Positions 7,719 through 15,203 are shown, counted from the stretch's first letter. The stretch is DNA of 15,463 nucleotides from Lachnospiraceae bacterium (GCA_016291475.1 JAEEXJ010000079.1:1-15463), one strand, 5' to 3'. Notes: generated by a model from the sequence alone, not told the origin. Translations and numbers: made by a program.

Positions 7719-7791
7719 AGCTGATGACCAGAATCGAACTGGTGACCTCCGCCTTACCAAGGCGACGCTCTACCGACTGAGCCACATCAGC
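7719..7791 (-). tRNA. tRNA-Thr (anticodon GGT)
   Basis: This is a 73-base cloverleaf without encoded CCA. The acceptor arm GCTGATG pairs with CATCAGC and the discriminator base is U. The anticodon stem TCGCC/GGCGG (one U-G pair) holds the loop TTGGTAA with anticodon GGT. The T arm ACCAG/CTGGT has the loop TTCGATT. It decodes ACC/ACU. The 3' end continues as CTA, so CCA must be added by the nucleotidyltransferase. It starts one base after tRNA-Met. Confidence 0.96.
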
Positions 7792-7792
7792 G

Positions 7793-7866
7793 TAGCGAGG
7801 GGGAGATTCGAACTCTCGACACCGCGGGTATGAACCGCGTGCTCTAGCCAACTGAGCTACCTCGCC
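7793..7866 (-). tRNA. tRNA-Met (anticodon CAT), elongator type
   Basis: This is a 74-base cloverleaf without encoded CCA. The acceptor arm GGCGAGG pairs with CCTCGCT (G-U at the first pair) and the discriminator is A. The anticodon stem CGCGG/CCGCG holds the loop TTCATAC. It lacks the three stacked G-C anticodon-stem pairs and the 1-72 mismatch of initiators. Its loop is TTCATAC, unlike the usual CTCATAA of the lysidine-modified Ile2 tRNA, so elongator Met is the best call. The T stem GAGAG/CTCCC has one A-C mismatch (positions 50-64). Confidence 0.93.
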
Positions 7867-7876
7867 TCAAAAAAAA

Positions 7877-7949
7877 TGGAACCTATAGGGCTCGAACCTA
7901 TGACCCTCTGCTTGTAAGGCAGATGCTCTCCCAGCTGAGCTAAGATTCC
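7877..7949 (-). tRNA. tRNA-Val (anticodon TAC)
   Basis: This is a 73-base cloverleaf without encoded CCA. The acceptor arm GGAATCT pairs with AGGTTCC and the discriminator is A. The anticodon stem TCTGC/GCAGA holds the loop CTTACAA with anticodon TAC. The T arm is ATAGG/CCTAT with the loop TTCGAGC. It is the first tRNA of the cluster. A ten-base spacer consisting mostly of T follows, then tRNA-Met. Confidence 0.96.
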
Positions 7950-7986
7950 ATTTTCGTGTTCGGCATCTCGCCGACCGACAAAGGCT

Positions 7987-8015
7987 ATTCTACATGTTAG
8001 GGGGCTACTTGTCAA
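7987..8015 (-). promoter_or_regulatory. Sigma-A-type promoter of the tRNA cluster
   Basis: A consensus -35 box TTGACA (8015-8010), a 17-base spacer and the -10 box TAGAAT (7992-7987) predict a start near 7980, about 30 bases before tRNA-Val. The leader contains a small TCGGC/GCCGA hairpin (7960-7974). Just upstream of the -35 box (8017-8047) lies A/T-only sequence in alternating A- and T-tracts, consistent with an UP element for strong stable-RNA transcription. Confidence 0.88.
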
Positions 8016-8016
8016 C

Positions 8017-8047
8017 AAAAAATTTTACTTTTTTTAAAAAATTTTTT
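8017..8047 (-). promoter_or_regulatory. A/T-tract block upstream of tRNA promoter (likely UP element, bent DNA)
   Basis: Read on the + strand, the block is A6T4, then AC, then T7A6T6, with no G and a single C in 31 bases. It covers about positions -36 to -67 relative to the predicted tRNA start, where the alpha subunit of RNA polymerase contacts UP elements. It contains a 12-base palindrome of A6T6 (8036-8047). Confidence 0.65.
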
Positions 8048-8089
8048 GACCCCTGTAGAAGCCTGTATTCATGCGGGTTCTGGCAAAAG

Positions 8090-8136
8090 GGACGTACACT
8101 TTTTTCAGGAAATTTTCCCGGCATTAGTGTACGTCC
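8090..8136 (-). terminator. 11-bp inverted repeat after argS, probable terminator
   Basis: GGACGTACACT (8090-8100) and its exact complement AGTGTACGTCC (8126-8136) enclose 25 bases, which hold a smaller GGAA/TTCC hairpin. On the minus strand it starts 12 bases beyond the argS stop codon, and the stem is followed by CTTTTGCC, a short U-run of four. Ending argS transcripts before the tRNA promoter is the likely role. The long loop and short U-run make it non-canonical. Confidence 0.55.
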
Positions 8137-8148
8137 ACACAAAAATAT

Positions 8149-9912
8149 TTACATTCTATCGGGTGCGGAGAATCCGAGCAGATCGATACATGTTTCGAGC
8201 ATCTCTTTGGTGAAGTTAATGAGAGCGATATACTCTCCCTTCTTGGTCTCGTCTTCCTCAGAAAGAATCTTGGTCTCGTGATAGAAAGAGTTAAGTGCGT
8301 TTGCAAGGTCGTAAATAAAAGCACAGATCCTGTGAGGAGCAAGTTCGGCCTCAGCGCTCTCCATAACCTGTGAGAAAGATGACAGAGCCTTCATAAGATC
8401 TTTCTCGGAATTATTAACGGGTACACCGATCTTAAGGCCCGAGAGCTTTCCTCCCTGTGCCTCGAACTTAGCGATAATGGACTTTATACGTACGATGGTA
8501 TAAAGGATGTAAGGACCGGTATTTCCTTCGAAGGAAATAAATCTCTCCATGTCGAAGATATAGTCCTTAACAGCCTGATTTGAGAGGTCTCCGTACAAAA
8601 GTGCGGAAAGACCGACGATGTCAGCGGTCTGTCTTGCCTCAGCATCATCGATATCCTTGTTCTCTTTGATCTTGTTATACATCTCATTCTGGATATCACC
8701 TATGAGATCTTCAAGGCGCATAACGCCACCGTCACGGGTCTTGAAAGGCTTGCCGTCCTTGCCGTTCATGGTACCGAATCCGATGTGGGAAAGGGTTACC
8801 TTATCTGAAACAAGACCTGCTTTAACAGCTGCCCTGAATACCTGCTCGAAATAAAGATCCTGACGCTTGTCGGTGATATAGATCATCTGTGCGGGATCAT
8901 ACTTTGCAACACGCTCTTTTATAGTTGCAAGATCCGTGGTGTTGTAGAGGCTTGCTCCGTCGGATTTAAGTACGATACAGGGAGGGATTTCCTTGGTATC
9001 GGTATCCTTCTTGACATCAATAACGATCGCACCGTCGCTCTCGTAAGCTACGCCGCTTTCACGCATCTCCTTAACCATGTCGGGGATAAGGTACTGCACA
9101 GTGCTCTCACCGTTCCACAGATCAAAATCAACATGGAGCTTTTCGTAGATACGCTTCATGTCATTAACGGAAACATCAATGATATGATCCCAAAGTGCAC
9201 GGTATCCCCTTACACCTGACTGAAGCTTAAGGGTTGCTTCGAGTGCACGTGCGTTGTAGTCGGGATCTTCTTTACTCTTTGCGGATGCTGTGGGATAGAT
9301 CTCCTCAAGGTCTCTTACGGTGAAAGGAGGCTCCTTGGGATACTCTCCGGTAAAGTTTTCATCAAAATAGGGAAGGTCGGGCTGGCGGCACTGGATCTCG
9401 GTCATAACAAGACCCATGGGCTTTCCCCAGTCTCCCATATGAACGTCGCCGATAACATTATGTCCCATGTACTTAAGGATACGCTTGATGCTCTCTCCGA
9501 TGATCGCGGGACGAAGATGTCCGACATGAAGAGCCTTTGCAACATTGGGCCCGCCGTAGTCTACGATAATTGTCTTGGACTCGGGAAGCTCAACTCCGTA
9601 TTTGGTATCCTCTGCCATCTCCGCAACATACTTTGAAAGAAAGTCAGCGCTGATATTCATGTTGATGAATCCCGGCATTACTGCTTCCACCGAATCAAAA
9701 ACAGTGCTGTCCTTAAGAACCTCAACGACGGCATCGGCGATCATCTTGGGAGCACACTTGCACTCCTTGGCAAGGGCCATCGCGCCGTTGCACTGATATT
9801 CACAAAGGTCGGGGCGGTTAGATACCGATACCCTTCCGGCTTCTTTCTTATAACCTGCCTTCTCAAAAGCAGAACCGACTTCCTCGGTTAACAGTTCAAG
9901 TAATTTCTTCAT
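8149..9912 (-). CDS. argS: Arginyl-tRNA synthetase
   Basis: This class I synthetase of 587 residues, close to the usual length, charges tRNA-Arg in the cytosol. An N-terminal ArgRS-specific additional domain (about 1-90) includes RVSVSNRPDLCEYQCNGAM. The catalytic domain follows, with the HIGH box as HVGH (129-132) in NVAKALHVGHLRP, then GDVHMGDWGKPMG (155-167). The second signature loop has the ArgRS form GTMNGKDGKPFKTRDGG (380-396), not canonical KMSKS, as is normal for this family. The C-terminal DALR anticodon-binding domain (about 460-587) ends in APDRM. The ATG at 9912 is preceded by GGAG eight bases upstream. It follows the zinc-ribbon gene after 27 bp and is probably co-transcribed with it. 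No T-box leader is visible in that short gap. Confidence 0.97.
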   Translation of the reverse strand: MKKLLELLTEEVGSAFEKAGYKKEAGRVSVSNRPDLCEYQCNGAMALAKECKCAPKMIADAVVEVLKDSTVFDSVEAVMPGFINMNISADFLSKYVAEMAEDTKYGVELPESKTIIVDYGGPNVAKALHVGHLRPAIIGESIKRILKYMGHNVIGDVHMGDWGKPMGLVMTEIQCRQPDLPYFDENFTGEYPKEPPFTVRDLEEIYPTASAKSKEDPDYNARALEATLKLQSGVRGYRALWDHIIDVSVNDMKRIYEKLHVDFDLWNGESTVQYLIPDMVKEMRESGVAYESDGAIVIDVKKDTDTKEIPPCIVLKSDGASLYNTTDLATIKERVAKYDPAQMIYITDKRQDLYFEQVFRAAVKAGLVSDKVTLSHIGFGTMNGKDGKPFKTRDGGVMRLEDLIGDIQNEMYNKIKENKDIDDAEARQTADIVGLSALLYGDLSNQAVKDYIFDMERFISFEGNTGPYILYTIVRIKSIIAKFEAQGGKLSGLKIGVPVNNSEKDLMKALSSFSQVMESAEAELAPHRICAFIYDLANALNSFYHETKILSEEDETKKGEYIALINFTKEMLETCIDLLGFSAPDRM

Positions 9913-9939
9913 CCGTAAATCTCCAACTCTTAAATCTGA

Positions 9940-10575
9940 TCAATGCATAGAACCCAAAATTGCGGTCATGAAAATTCCTATCATTAAGGCAAATCTTACG
10001 CCGACTATTACAAATGACGCAATAGTTATCGAATTCGTCTTCTTCTTCTGACTTTTTGTCTGTGCTACATCGACAATGGCAAATACCAGACCGACGACAG
10101 GGATCAGAATACTGAAAACAAGCGCGAGAATCGGAAGGACTCTGTCGGGCGGAAGTCTTCTGGAAGAATACCCGCTTGCATCACCATATCTGTTAATACC
10201 ACCGGGTTCAACGACTCTGATACTTATTCCCAATACCGCAAGGCTTATATACACCTTGGTCGCGGTACCGTCATTCGGTATGAACACGGACCTGTACTCG
10301 GTCTTTCCGCCGGCAGATACGACTATCGTATGATAACCGGAGGGAATATCTTTGGCTACGGCCTCCCCTGCTCTGATGATAAAGCCTATGTTACACTCGG
10401 GGATCGAAAGTGTGATCTCCTCCCCACCGTAGCTTTCATTAAAAACAACCATGTTAAAGAAGTCATCATTCCCCGAACTCTGAACTCCGGGAAGAGGCTC
10501 TTCATATCCGCAATATTCACATACAGCTTTATTACTTTGTATTTTTAAACCGGCACCGCAATTGGGACAATTCAT
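9940..10575 (-). CDS. Zinc-ribbon protein with two C-terminal membrane segments
   Basis: This 211-residue protein is of unknown function. It opens with a four-cysteine zinc ribbon (C3-x2-C6 and C19-x2-C22). Next comes a soluble beta-rich stretch of about 85 residues (40-125) with alternating hydrophobic strands, such as EITLSIPECNIGFIIRAGE and GYHTIVVSAGGKTEYRSVF. The C-terminal part holds two membrane helices (about 146-170, VLPILALVFSILIPVVGLVF, and 183-208), separated by a basic loop (KSQKKKTNS), which should face the cytosol. Bacterial zinc-ribbon membrane proteins of this kind are common and poorly characterised. The ATG at 10575 is preceded by AAAGGA. A candidate promoter (10624-10652) lies in the preceding gene. 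It is followed by argS after 27 bp, but nothing in the sequence ties it functionally to tRNA charging. Confidence 0.85.
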   Translation of the reverse strand: MNCPNCGAGLKIQSNKAVCEYCGYEEPLPGVQSSGNDDFFNMVVFNESYGGEEITLSIPECNIGFIIRAGEAVAKDIPSGYHTIVVSAGGKTEYRSVFIPNDGTATKVYISLAVLGISIRVVEPGGINRYGDASGYSSRRLPPDRVLPILALVFSILIPVVGLVFAIVDVAQTKSQKKKTNSITIASFVIVGVRFALMIGIFMTAILGSMH

Positions 10576-10623
10576 AATTTGTTCCTTTCAATCTGAAGTG
10601 GACAGTTCAACACATTACTAAAG

Positions 10624-10652
10624 ATTATACATAAAACTATACTTCATCGCAA
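10624..10652 (-). promoter_or_regulatory. Candidate promoter for the zinc-ribbon/argS unit
   Basis: A perfect -10 TATAAT (10629-10624) lies 17 bases from TTGCGA (10652-10647, four of six matches to consensus). It overlaps the last codons and stop of queH, about 50 bases before the zinc-ribbon start codon. It would allow argS and its neighbour to be expressed independently of purL and queH. Confidence 0.6.
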
Positions 10653-11284
10653 TTTCCGCATTTTGCGCAGCTGCGGGAGGCTTTCGAATATACACATCCG
10701 CAGTAATCCTGCCTGTAGAGGTCATACTCTTTGGACAATTCGATGGATCTGAGAAAGCCGTTTCTCTTCTTAAAATCCGAGGGAAGATATTTCATTCCCG
10801 TATCCGCTTCAATCCTTAACCCTATGCAGTTTATGGCTTCGGAATCCTTAAGAGGCGAGAGCGTCAGCGTCGTTGCAAAATAATCAAAACAACCTGCGGA
10901 TAAAGCAGCCTCGGCAGTCCTTCTCATTCTCAGCTCGTAACATTTGAAACATCTTTCTCCGCGCTCCGGACAAGTCTCAAGCCCCTTCGCAATTCTGTAA
11001 AAAGAAACCGGATCGTAATCCGCATCCAGGATCTTTATTTCAAATTTCCCTTTTTTCTCTGCGTTGTATGCGTTTATCAGCCTTATCTGTTCTTCTTTTC
11101 TCTTCAGATATTCGGCTTCTTCACCAATATTTGGATTGTAATAATAAACCGTGACATCACATCTGTCGCAAAGTCTTTCGATACATGTGCTCGAACACGG
11201 AGCGCAACATGAATGAAGAAGAACACGGCCCGCGTTCTCCGCCAAGATCTCCTCCATCAGTTTGTCATAGTTTATCCTGTTCAT
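10637..11284 (-). CDS. queH: Epoxyqueuosine reductase QueH
   Basis: QueH (formerly DUF208) is the iron-sulfur enzyme that reduces epoxyqueuosine to queuosine in the wobble position of tRNA-Asp, -Asn, -His and -Tyr. It replaces the unrelated QueG in many anaerobes. The 215-residue protein shows the family marks: LLHSCCAPCSS (22-32, paired cysteines C26-C27), YYNPNI (48-53), C105 with C112-x2-C115 in ERCFKCYELR, ATTLTLSPLKD (137-147), YLPSDFKKRNGF (166-177) and DYCGCVYS (193-200). The C-terminal tail adds CAKCGNC, an extra cysteine cluster. The N-terminal MNRINYDKLMEEI resembles family N-termini, so I keep the ATG at 11284 although no ribosome-binding site precedes it. It starts 42 bp after purL, with a hairpin in between. 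Confidence 0.94.
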   Translation of the reverse strand: MNRINYDKLMEEILAENAGRVLLHSCCAPCSSTCIERLCDRCDVTVYYYNPNIGEEAEYLKRKEEQIRLINAYNAEKKGKFEIKILDADYDPVSFYRIAKGLETCPERGERCFKCYELRMRRTAEAALSAGCFDYFATTLTLSPLKDSEAINCIGLRIEADTGMKYLPSDFKKRNGFLRSIELSKEYDLYRQDYCGCVYSKASRSCAKCGNCDEV

Positions 11285-11292
11285 AAGTGAAT

Positions 11293-11317
11293 GCGGGCCG
11301 ATGAACTATCGGCCCGC
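11293..11317 (-). terminator. 10-bp hairpin between purL and queH (terminator-like, without U-run)
   Basis: GCGGGCCGAT (11293-11302) and ATCGGCCCGC (11308-11317) form a perfect GC-rich stem with a five-base loop, ten bases after the purL stop. On the minus strand it is followed by ATTCACTT and directly by the queH start codon, with no U-run. It may stabilise the 3' end of purL mRNA or reduce expression of queH, and it is not a classical terminator. Confidence 0.6.
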
Positions 11318-11326
11318 TTATCGTTA

Positions 11327-14300
11327 TTATTTGAAGTACTTAACACCGGATTCGAAGATCTTAAGATCCTGCTCACCGTAGATGTTTATTGCAACACCGT
11401 TTCCGATACGCTCCGAGTGACACATCTTACCGAGAACTCTTCCGTCGGGTGATGTGATACCCTCGACGCATCTGAAGGAACCGTTTATGTTGTAATACTC
11501 GTCCATGGAAGTATTTCCTTCGGGATCTGAGTATACGGTTGCGATCTGTCCGTTCTTGAAGAGCTCATCAAGAACTCCCTCGGGTGCAATGAAACGTCCT
11601 TCACCATGTGAAGCAGGGTTAGCATAAACACTTCCGAGTTCTGCCTCCTGAAGCCAGGGGCTCTTGTCGGATACAACCTTGATATATGCCATCTTGGAGA
11701 TATGTCTGCCGATGGTGTTAAAAGTCAGGGTAGGTGAATCCGCAGTCTGGCCGGTGATCTTTCCGTTAGGTACAAGTCCAAGCTTGATGATTGCCTGGAA
11801 TCCGTTACAGATACCGAGGACAAGTCCGTCTCTCTTATCAAGCATCTCTTCTACTGCTTCCTTGATGGATGCATTCCTGAAAGCGGTAGCAAAGAACTTA
11901 GCGGAACCGTCGGGCTCATCACCTGCCGAGAATCCGCCGGGGAACATGATCATCTGAGCCTGTGAGATTGCCTTCTTGAATTCGGCAACGGACTCTCTGA
12001 TATCCTCCGCTGTAAGATTTCTGAAGATCCTTACATTCGCATTAGCGCCTGCTCTTTCGAATGCCTTAGCTGAATCGTATTCGCAGTTTGTTCCGGGGAA
12101 TACGGGGATGAATACGGTGGGCTTAGCTACCTTATTCTTGCATACGTATACTTCGGGAGCCTTGTATTCGGGGATTTCCACCTTATCCTTCTCATCGGTT
12201 GATACGGAATGGAAGACGCCTTCAAGAGTTCCTGTCCATGCCTTCTTAAGGTCATCATAAGAAACCTTTGCATCAGCATATTCGAATCCGGAAGAAATAA
12301 CTTCACCGACAACTTCGAACTCATCCGCATCAAGAAGAGCGGAAACCTCGGATACCTTGTCAGCGGGAATCTCGGCTACGATATTTCCGAGACCGTTTCC
12401 GAATACGTCTTTTTCCGAAACCGTAGCTTCGATCTTAGCACCGAGTCCGCAGCCCATTCCCATCTTGGTTACAGCAGCTGCAAGTCCCTTTGAATCAAGT
12501 GCATAAGCACTGACAATTGCCTTATCGGAAATAAGCTTATAAACAGCATCGTAAAGCTTAAGAACCTGTGCATACTCAGGCTTGAAATCCTTATCCTTCT
12601 TGATCTTAAAGAGAACAAGCTTGTTGCCTGCCGCTTTAAGCTCGGGAGTAATTATGGTCTTAAGGCTTGAAATATCAACAGCAAATGACACAAGTGTCGG
12701 AGGAACATCGATATCTCCGAAGGTTCCGGACATGGAGTCCTTACCGCCGATGGAAGGAAGTCCGTATCCGATCTGAGCATCGAATGATCCGAGGAGTGCA
12801 GCAAAAGGCTGGCTCCAACGTGTCGGTCTCTCATCCATGCGTCTGAAGTATTCCTGGAAAGTAAGTCTGACCTTGCTTACATCACCGCCGTTTGCAGCTA
12901 TGCGAGCCAGAGATTCGGTAACCGCATAGATAGCTCCGTGATAAGGTGACCAGCTTGAAAGGTAAGGATCAAATCCATAGCTCATCATGGTCACGGTATC
13001 GGTCTTTCCCTCGAGTACGGGAAGCTTTGCGATCATTGCCTGCTCTTCAGTAAGCTGATATTTTCCGCCGTAAGGCATTACAACAGAGCCTGCTCCGATG
13101 GATGAGTCGAACATCTCGACAAGGCCTTTCTGAGAGCACTCGTTAAGATCAGAAAGAGTATCGATAACAGCCTTGGAGTAATCCTTGTTCTTAACATCCT
13201 CAGCTACTTTATCGAGAGCATATTTATCAAAATAAGAATCTGCGGAAGGAGATTCAACCTCTACCTGAGTCTCCTGATGAGCTCCGTTGGTATCAAGGAA
13301 TGCTCTTGCGATATTAACCACATCCTTGCCTCTCCACTGAAGAACAAGTCTGGGCTCTTCGGTTACAACCGCAACTTCAACAGCCTCGAGGTTCTCTTCG
13401 CCTGCATATTTAAGGAATTCCTGTACGTCCTTAGGAGCTACAACAACTGCCATTCTCTCCTGAGATTCCGAGATGGCAAGCTCGGTTCCGTCAAGACCTG
13501 CATACTTCTTGGGAACCTTATCCATATTTACTACAAGACCGTCCGCAAGTTCACCGATAGCTACACTGACACCGCCCGCACCAAAGTCGTTACACTTCTT
13601 GATGAGCTTTGTTACCTCGGGACGTCTGAACAGTCTCTGGATCTTTCTTTCGGTAGGTGCATTACCCTTCTGAACTTCGGCACCGCAGGTATCGATGGAC
13701 TTGACATTGTGTGCCTTGGATGAACCGGTAGCACCGCCGATTCCGTCACGTCCGGTTCTTCCTCCGAGAAGGATGATAATATCACCGGGATCGGAATTCT
13801 CTCTTATAACATTCTTTCTGGGAGCGGCTCCCATAACGGCACCGATCTCCATACGCTTTGCAACGTAGTCGGGATGATATACTTCCTTGACATAACCGGT
13901 GGCAAGGCCGATCTGGTTACCATAGGATGAATATCCGCTTGCTGCGGTTCTGACAAGTTTCTTCTGAGGAAGTTTTCCGGGAAGAGTCTCGGATACGGGT
14001 CTGGTGGGATCGGCAGCACCGGTCACACGCATCGCCTGATACACATATCCTCTTCCTGAAAGGGGATCTCTGATAGCTCCGCCGAGACATGTTGCGGCGC
14101 CTCCGAAAGGCTCGATCTCGGTGGGATGGTTATGAGTCTCATTCTTAAAGAATACCAGCCACTCTTCGGTCTCTTTCTTACCGTCCTTTTCAATCTCAAC
14201 AGGAACAACGATGGAACATGCGTTGATCTCATCGGACTTCTCTTCGTCCTCGAGTTTTCCTTCTTTTCTAAGACGCTTTGCGGCGATGGTTCCGAGATCC

Positions 14301-15121
14301 ATAAGGCAGGAGAACTTGTCGGGACGGTCTGCGAAGAGGTCCTTTCTGGTGTTCATGTACTCTTCGAATGACTTCTCGAATGCAGCCTTGTATGCACCGT
14401 CATCAAACTTAACTCCGGTAAGTTCGGTAGAGAAAGTGGTGTGACGGCAGTGATCGGACCAATATGTATCAAGCACTCTGATCTCGGTAACAGTAGGATC
14501 ACGGTGCTCATCGTTTTTGAAATAATTCTGTATGTGAAGGAAATCCTTGAAGGTCATAGCAAGTCCGAGCGAATCATAGAGCTTCTTAAGCTCATCCTCG
14601 GAGCTATCCGCAAAACCGTCAAAGGTCTTAACATCTTCGGGTTCGGGATAATTTACGACAAGAGTGTCAGGTTTATCCATACCCGCTTCTCTTGAATCTA
14701 CGGGATTGATGAGATAACCCTTAATACGGTCGAACTCCTCGTCGGTAACATTTCCCACAACAGCATATACAACGGCTGTCTGAATGATGGGATCCTCGTT
14801 CTCGTTGAGGAACTTTATGCACTGAACGGCAGAGTCCGCTCTTTGGTCGAACTGTCCGGGAAGGAACTCAACCGAGAATGCTCTGGTTCCCTCATCAAGA
14901 GGAAGATTCTCCTGATAAATATCATCAACGGGAGGCTCCGAAAAAACCGTCTTGCAGGCTGTTTCGAAAGTTTCATCGGAAATATTCTCGGAATCGTATC
15001 TGATGAACACTCTCATGTCATCGATCTTGATACCGAGGAAATTCCTGACATCGTGCCTTAAGTGCTTTGCCTGTACAGCATAAGGTTTTTTCTTTTCAAC
15101 ATAGACTCTTCTGACGCTCAT
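11327..15121 (-). CDS. purL: Phosphoribosylformylglycinamidine synthase, single-chain
   Basis: PurL catalyses the fourth step of de novo purine synthesis: FGAR + glutamine + ATP to FGAM. This is the large single-chain form of 1264 residues, with all parts fused. The N-terminal PurS-like domain (about 1-130) is followed by a linker with DTYWSDHCRHTTF and two AIR-synthetase-like halves, with FKNETHNHPTEIEPFGGAAT and GGRTGRDGIGGATGSSKAHN. A glutamine amidotransferase domain (about 1030-1264) carries nucleophile C1105 in LGICNGFQ and H1235/E1237 in KMCHSER. The frame stays open for 23 more codons upstream, to an ATG at 15190. I prefer the ATG at 15121 (MSVRRVYVEKKK) because it has AAGGA six bases upstream and matches family N-termini. 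The upstream codons would run through a terminator-like hairpin. It is followed by queH. Confidence 0.96.
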   Translation of the reverse strand: MSVRRVYVEKKKPYAVQAKHLRHDVRNFLGIKIDDMRVFIRYDSENISDETFETACKTVFSEPPVDDIYQENLPLDEGTRAFSVEFLPGQFDQRADSAVQCIKFLNENEDPIIQTAVVYAVVGNVTDEEFDRIKGYLINPVDSREAGMDKPDTLVVNYPEPEDVKTFDGFADSSEDELKKLYDSLGLAMTFKDFLHIQNYFKNDEHRDPTVTEIRVLDTYWSDHCRHTTFSTELTGVKFDDGAYKAAFEKSFEEYMNTRKDLFADRPDKFSCLMDLGTIAAKRLRKEGKLEDEEKSDEINACSIVVPVEIEKDGKKETEEWLVFFKNETHNHPTEIEPFGGAATCLGGAIRDPLSGRGYVYQAMRVTGAADPTRPVSETLPGKLPQKKLVRTAASGYSSYGNQIGLATGYVKEVYHPDYVAKRMEIGAVMGAAPRKNVIRENSDPGDIIILLGGRTGRDGIGGATGSSKAHNVKSIDTCGAEVQKGNAPTERKIQRLFRRPEVTKLIKKCNDFGAGGVSVAIGELADGLVVNMDKVPKKYAGLDGTELAISESQERMAVVVAPKDVQEFLKYAGEENLEAVEVAVVTEEPRLVLQWRGKDVVNIARAFLDTNGAHQETQVEVESPSADSYFDKYALDKVAEDVKNKDYSKAVIDTLSDLNECSQKGLVEMFDSSIGAGSVVMPYGGKYQLTEEQAMIAKLPVLEGKTDTVTMMSYGFDPYLSSWSPYHGAIYAVTESLARIAANGGDVSKVRLTFQEYFRRMDERPTRWSQPFAALLGSFDAQIGYGLPSIGGKDSMSGTFGDIDVPPTLVSFAVDISSLKTIITPELKAAGNKLVLFKIKKDKDFKPEYAQVLKLYDAVYKLISDKAIVSAYALDSKGLAAAVTKMGMGCGLGAKIEATVSEKDVFGNGLGNIVAEIPADKVSEVSALLDADEFEVVGEVISSGFEYADAKVSYDDLKKAWTGTLEGVFHSVSTDEKDKVEIPEYKAPEVYVCKNKVAKPTVFIPVFPGTNCEYDSAKAFERAGANANVRIFRNLTAEDIRESVAEFKKAISQAQMIMFPGGFSAGDEPDGSAKFFATAFRNASIKEAVEEMLDKRDGLVLGICNGFQAIIKLGLVPNGKITGQTADSPTLTFNTIGRHISKMAYIKVVSDKSPWLQEAELGSVYANPASHGEGRFIAPEGVLDELFKNGQIATVYSDPEGNTSMDEYYNINGSFRCVEGITSPDGRVLGKMCHSERIGNGVAINIYGEQDLKIFESGVKYFK

Positions 15122-15139
15122 TTTGTATCCTTCTTTCTT

Positions 15140-15177
15140 AAAAAAGGCCCCAGAAAAGATTTTCCCTTCTGAAGCCT
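15140..15177 (-). terminator. Terminator-like hairpin in the purL leader
   Basis: On the minus strand AGGCTTCAGAA (15177-15167) pairs with TTCTGGGGCCT (15155-15145) in 11 pairs, two of them G-U, and is followed by a run of U ending at 15140. The G-U pairs form only in minus-strand RNA, so this strand is the functional one. It starts 26 bases after the TetR-type stop codon and its U-run ends about ten bases before the purL ribosome-binding site. It may end the regulator transcript or attenuate purL. Confidence 0.72.
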
Positions 15178-15203
15178 CCTTGTTTTTCATATAGTGATCA
15201 GTT

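Noticed and set aside
7651..7851. 66-codon minus-strand open frame across the tRNA-Met and tRNA-Thr genes
   Set aside because: It is an accident of tRNA sequence. The cloverleaves and the terminator explain every base of this stretch.
9913..9939. T-box or other leader RNA before argS
   Set aside because: Only 27 bases separate argS from the gene before it, too short for a T-box, and no specifier or T-box sequence is visible.
15119..15190. Upstream ATG extending purL by 23 residues
   Set aside because: There is no ribosome-binding site before it, its codons run through the terminator-like hairpin, and the internal ATG at 15121 has AAGGA at proper spacing and matches family N-termini.
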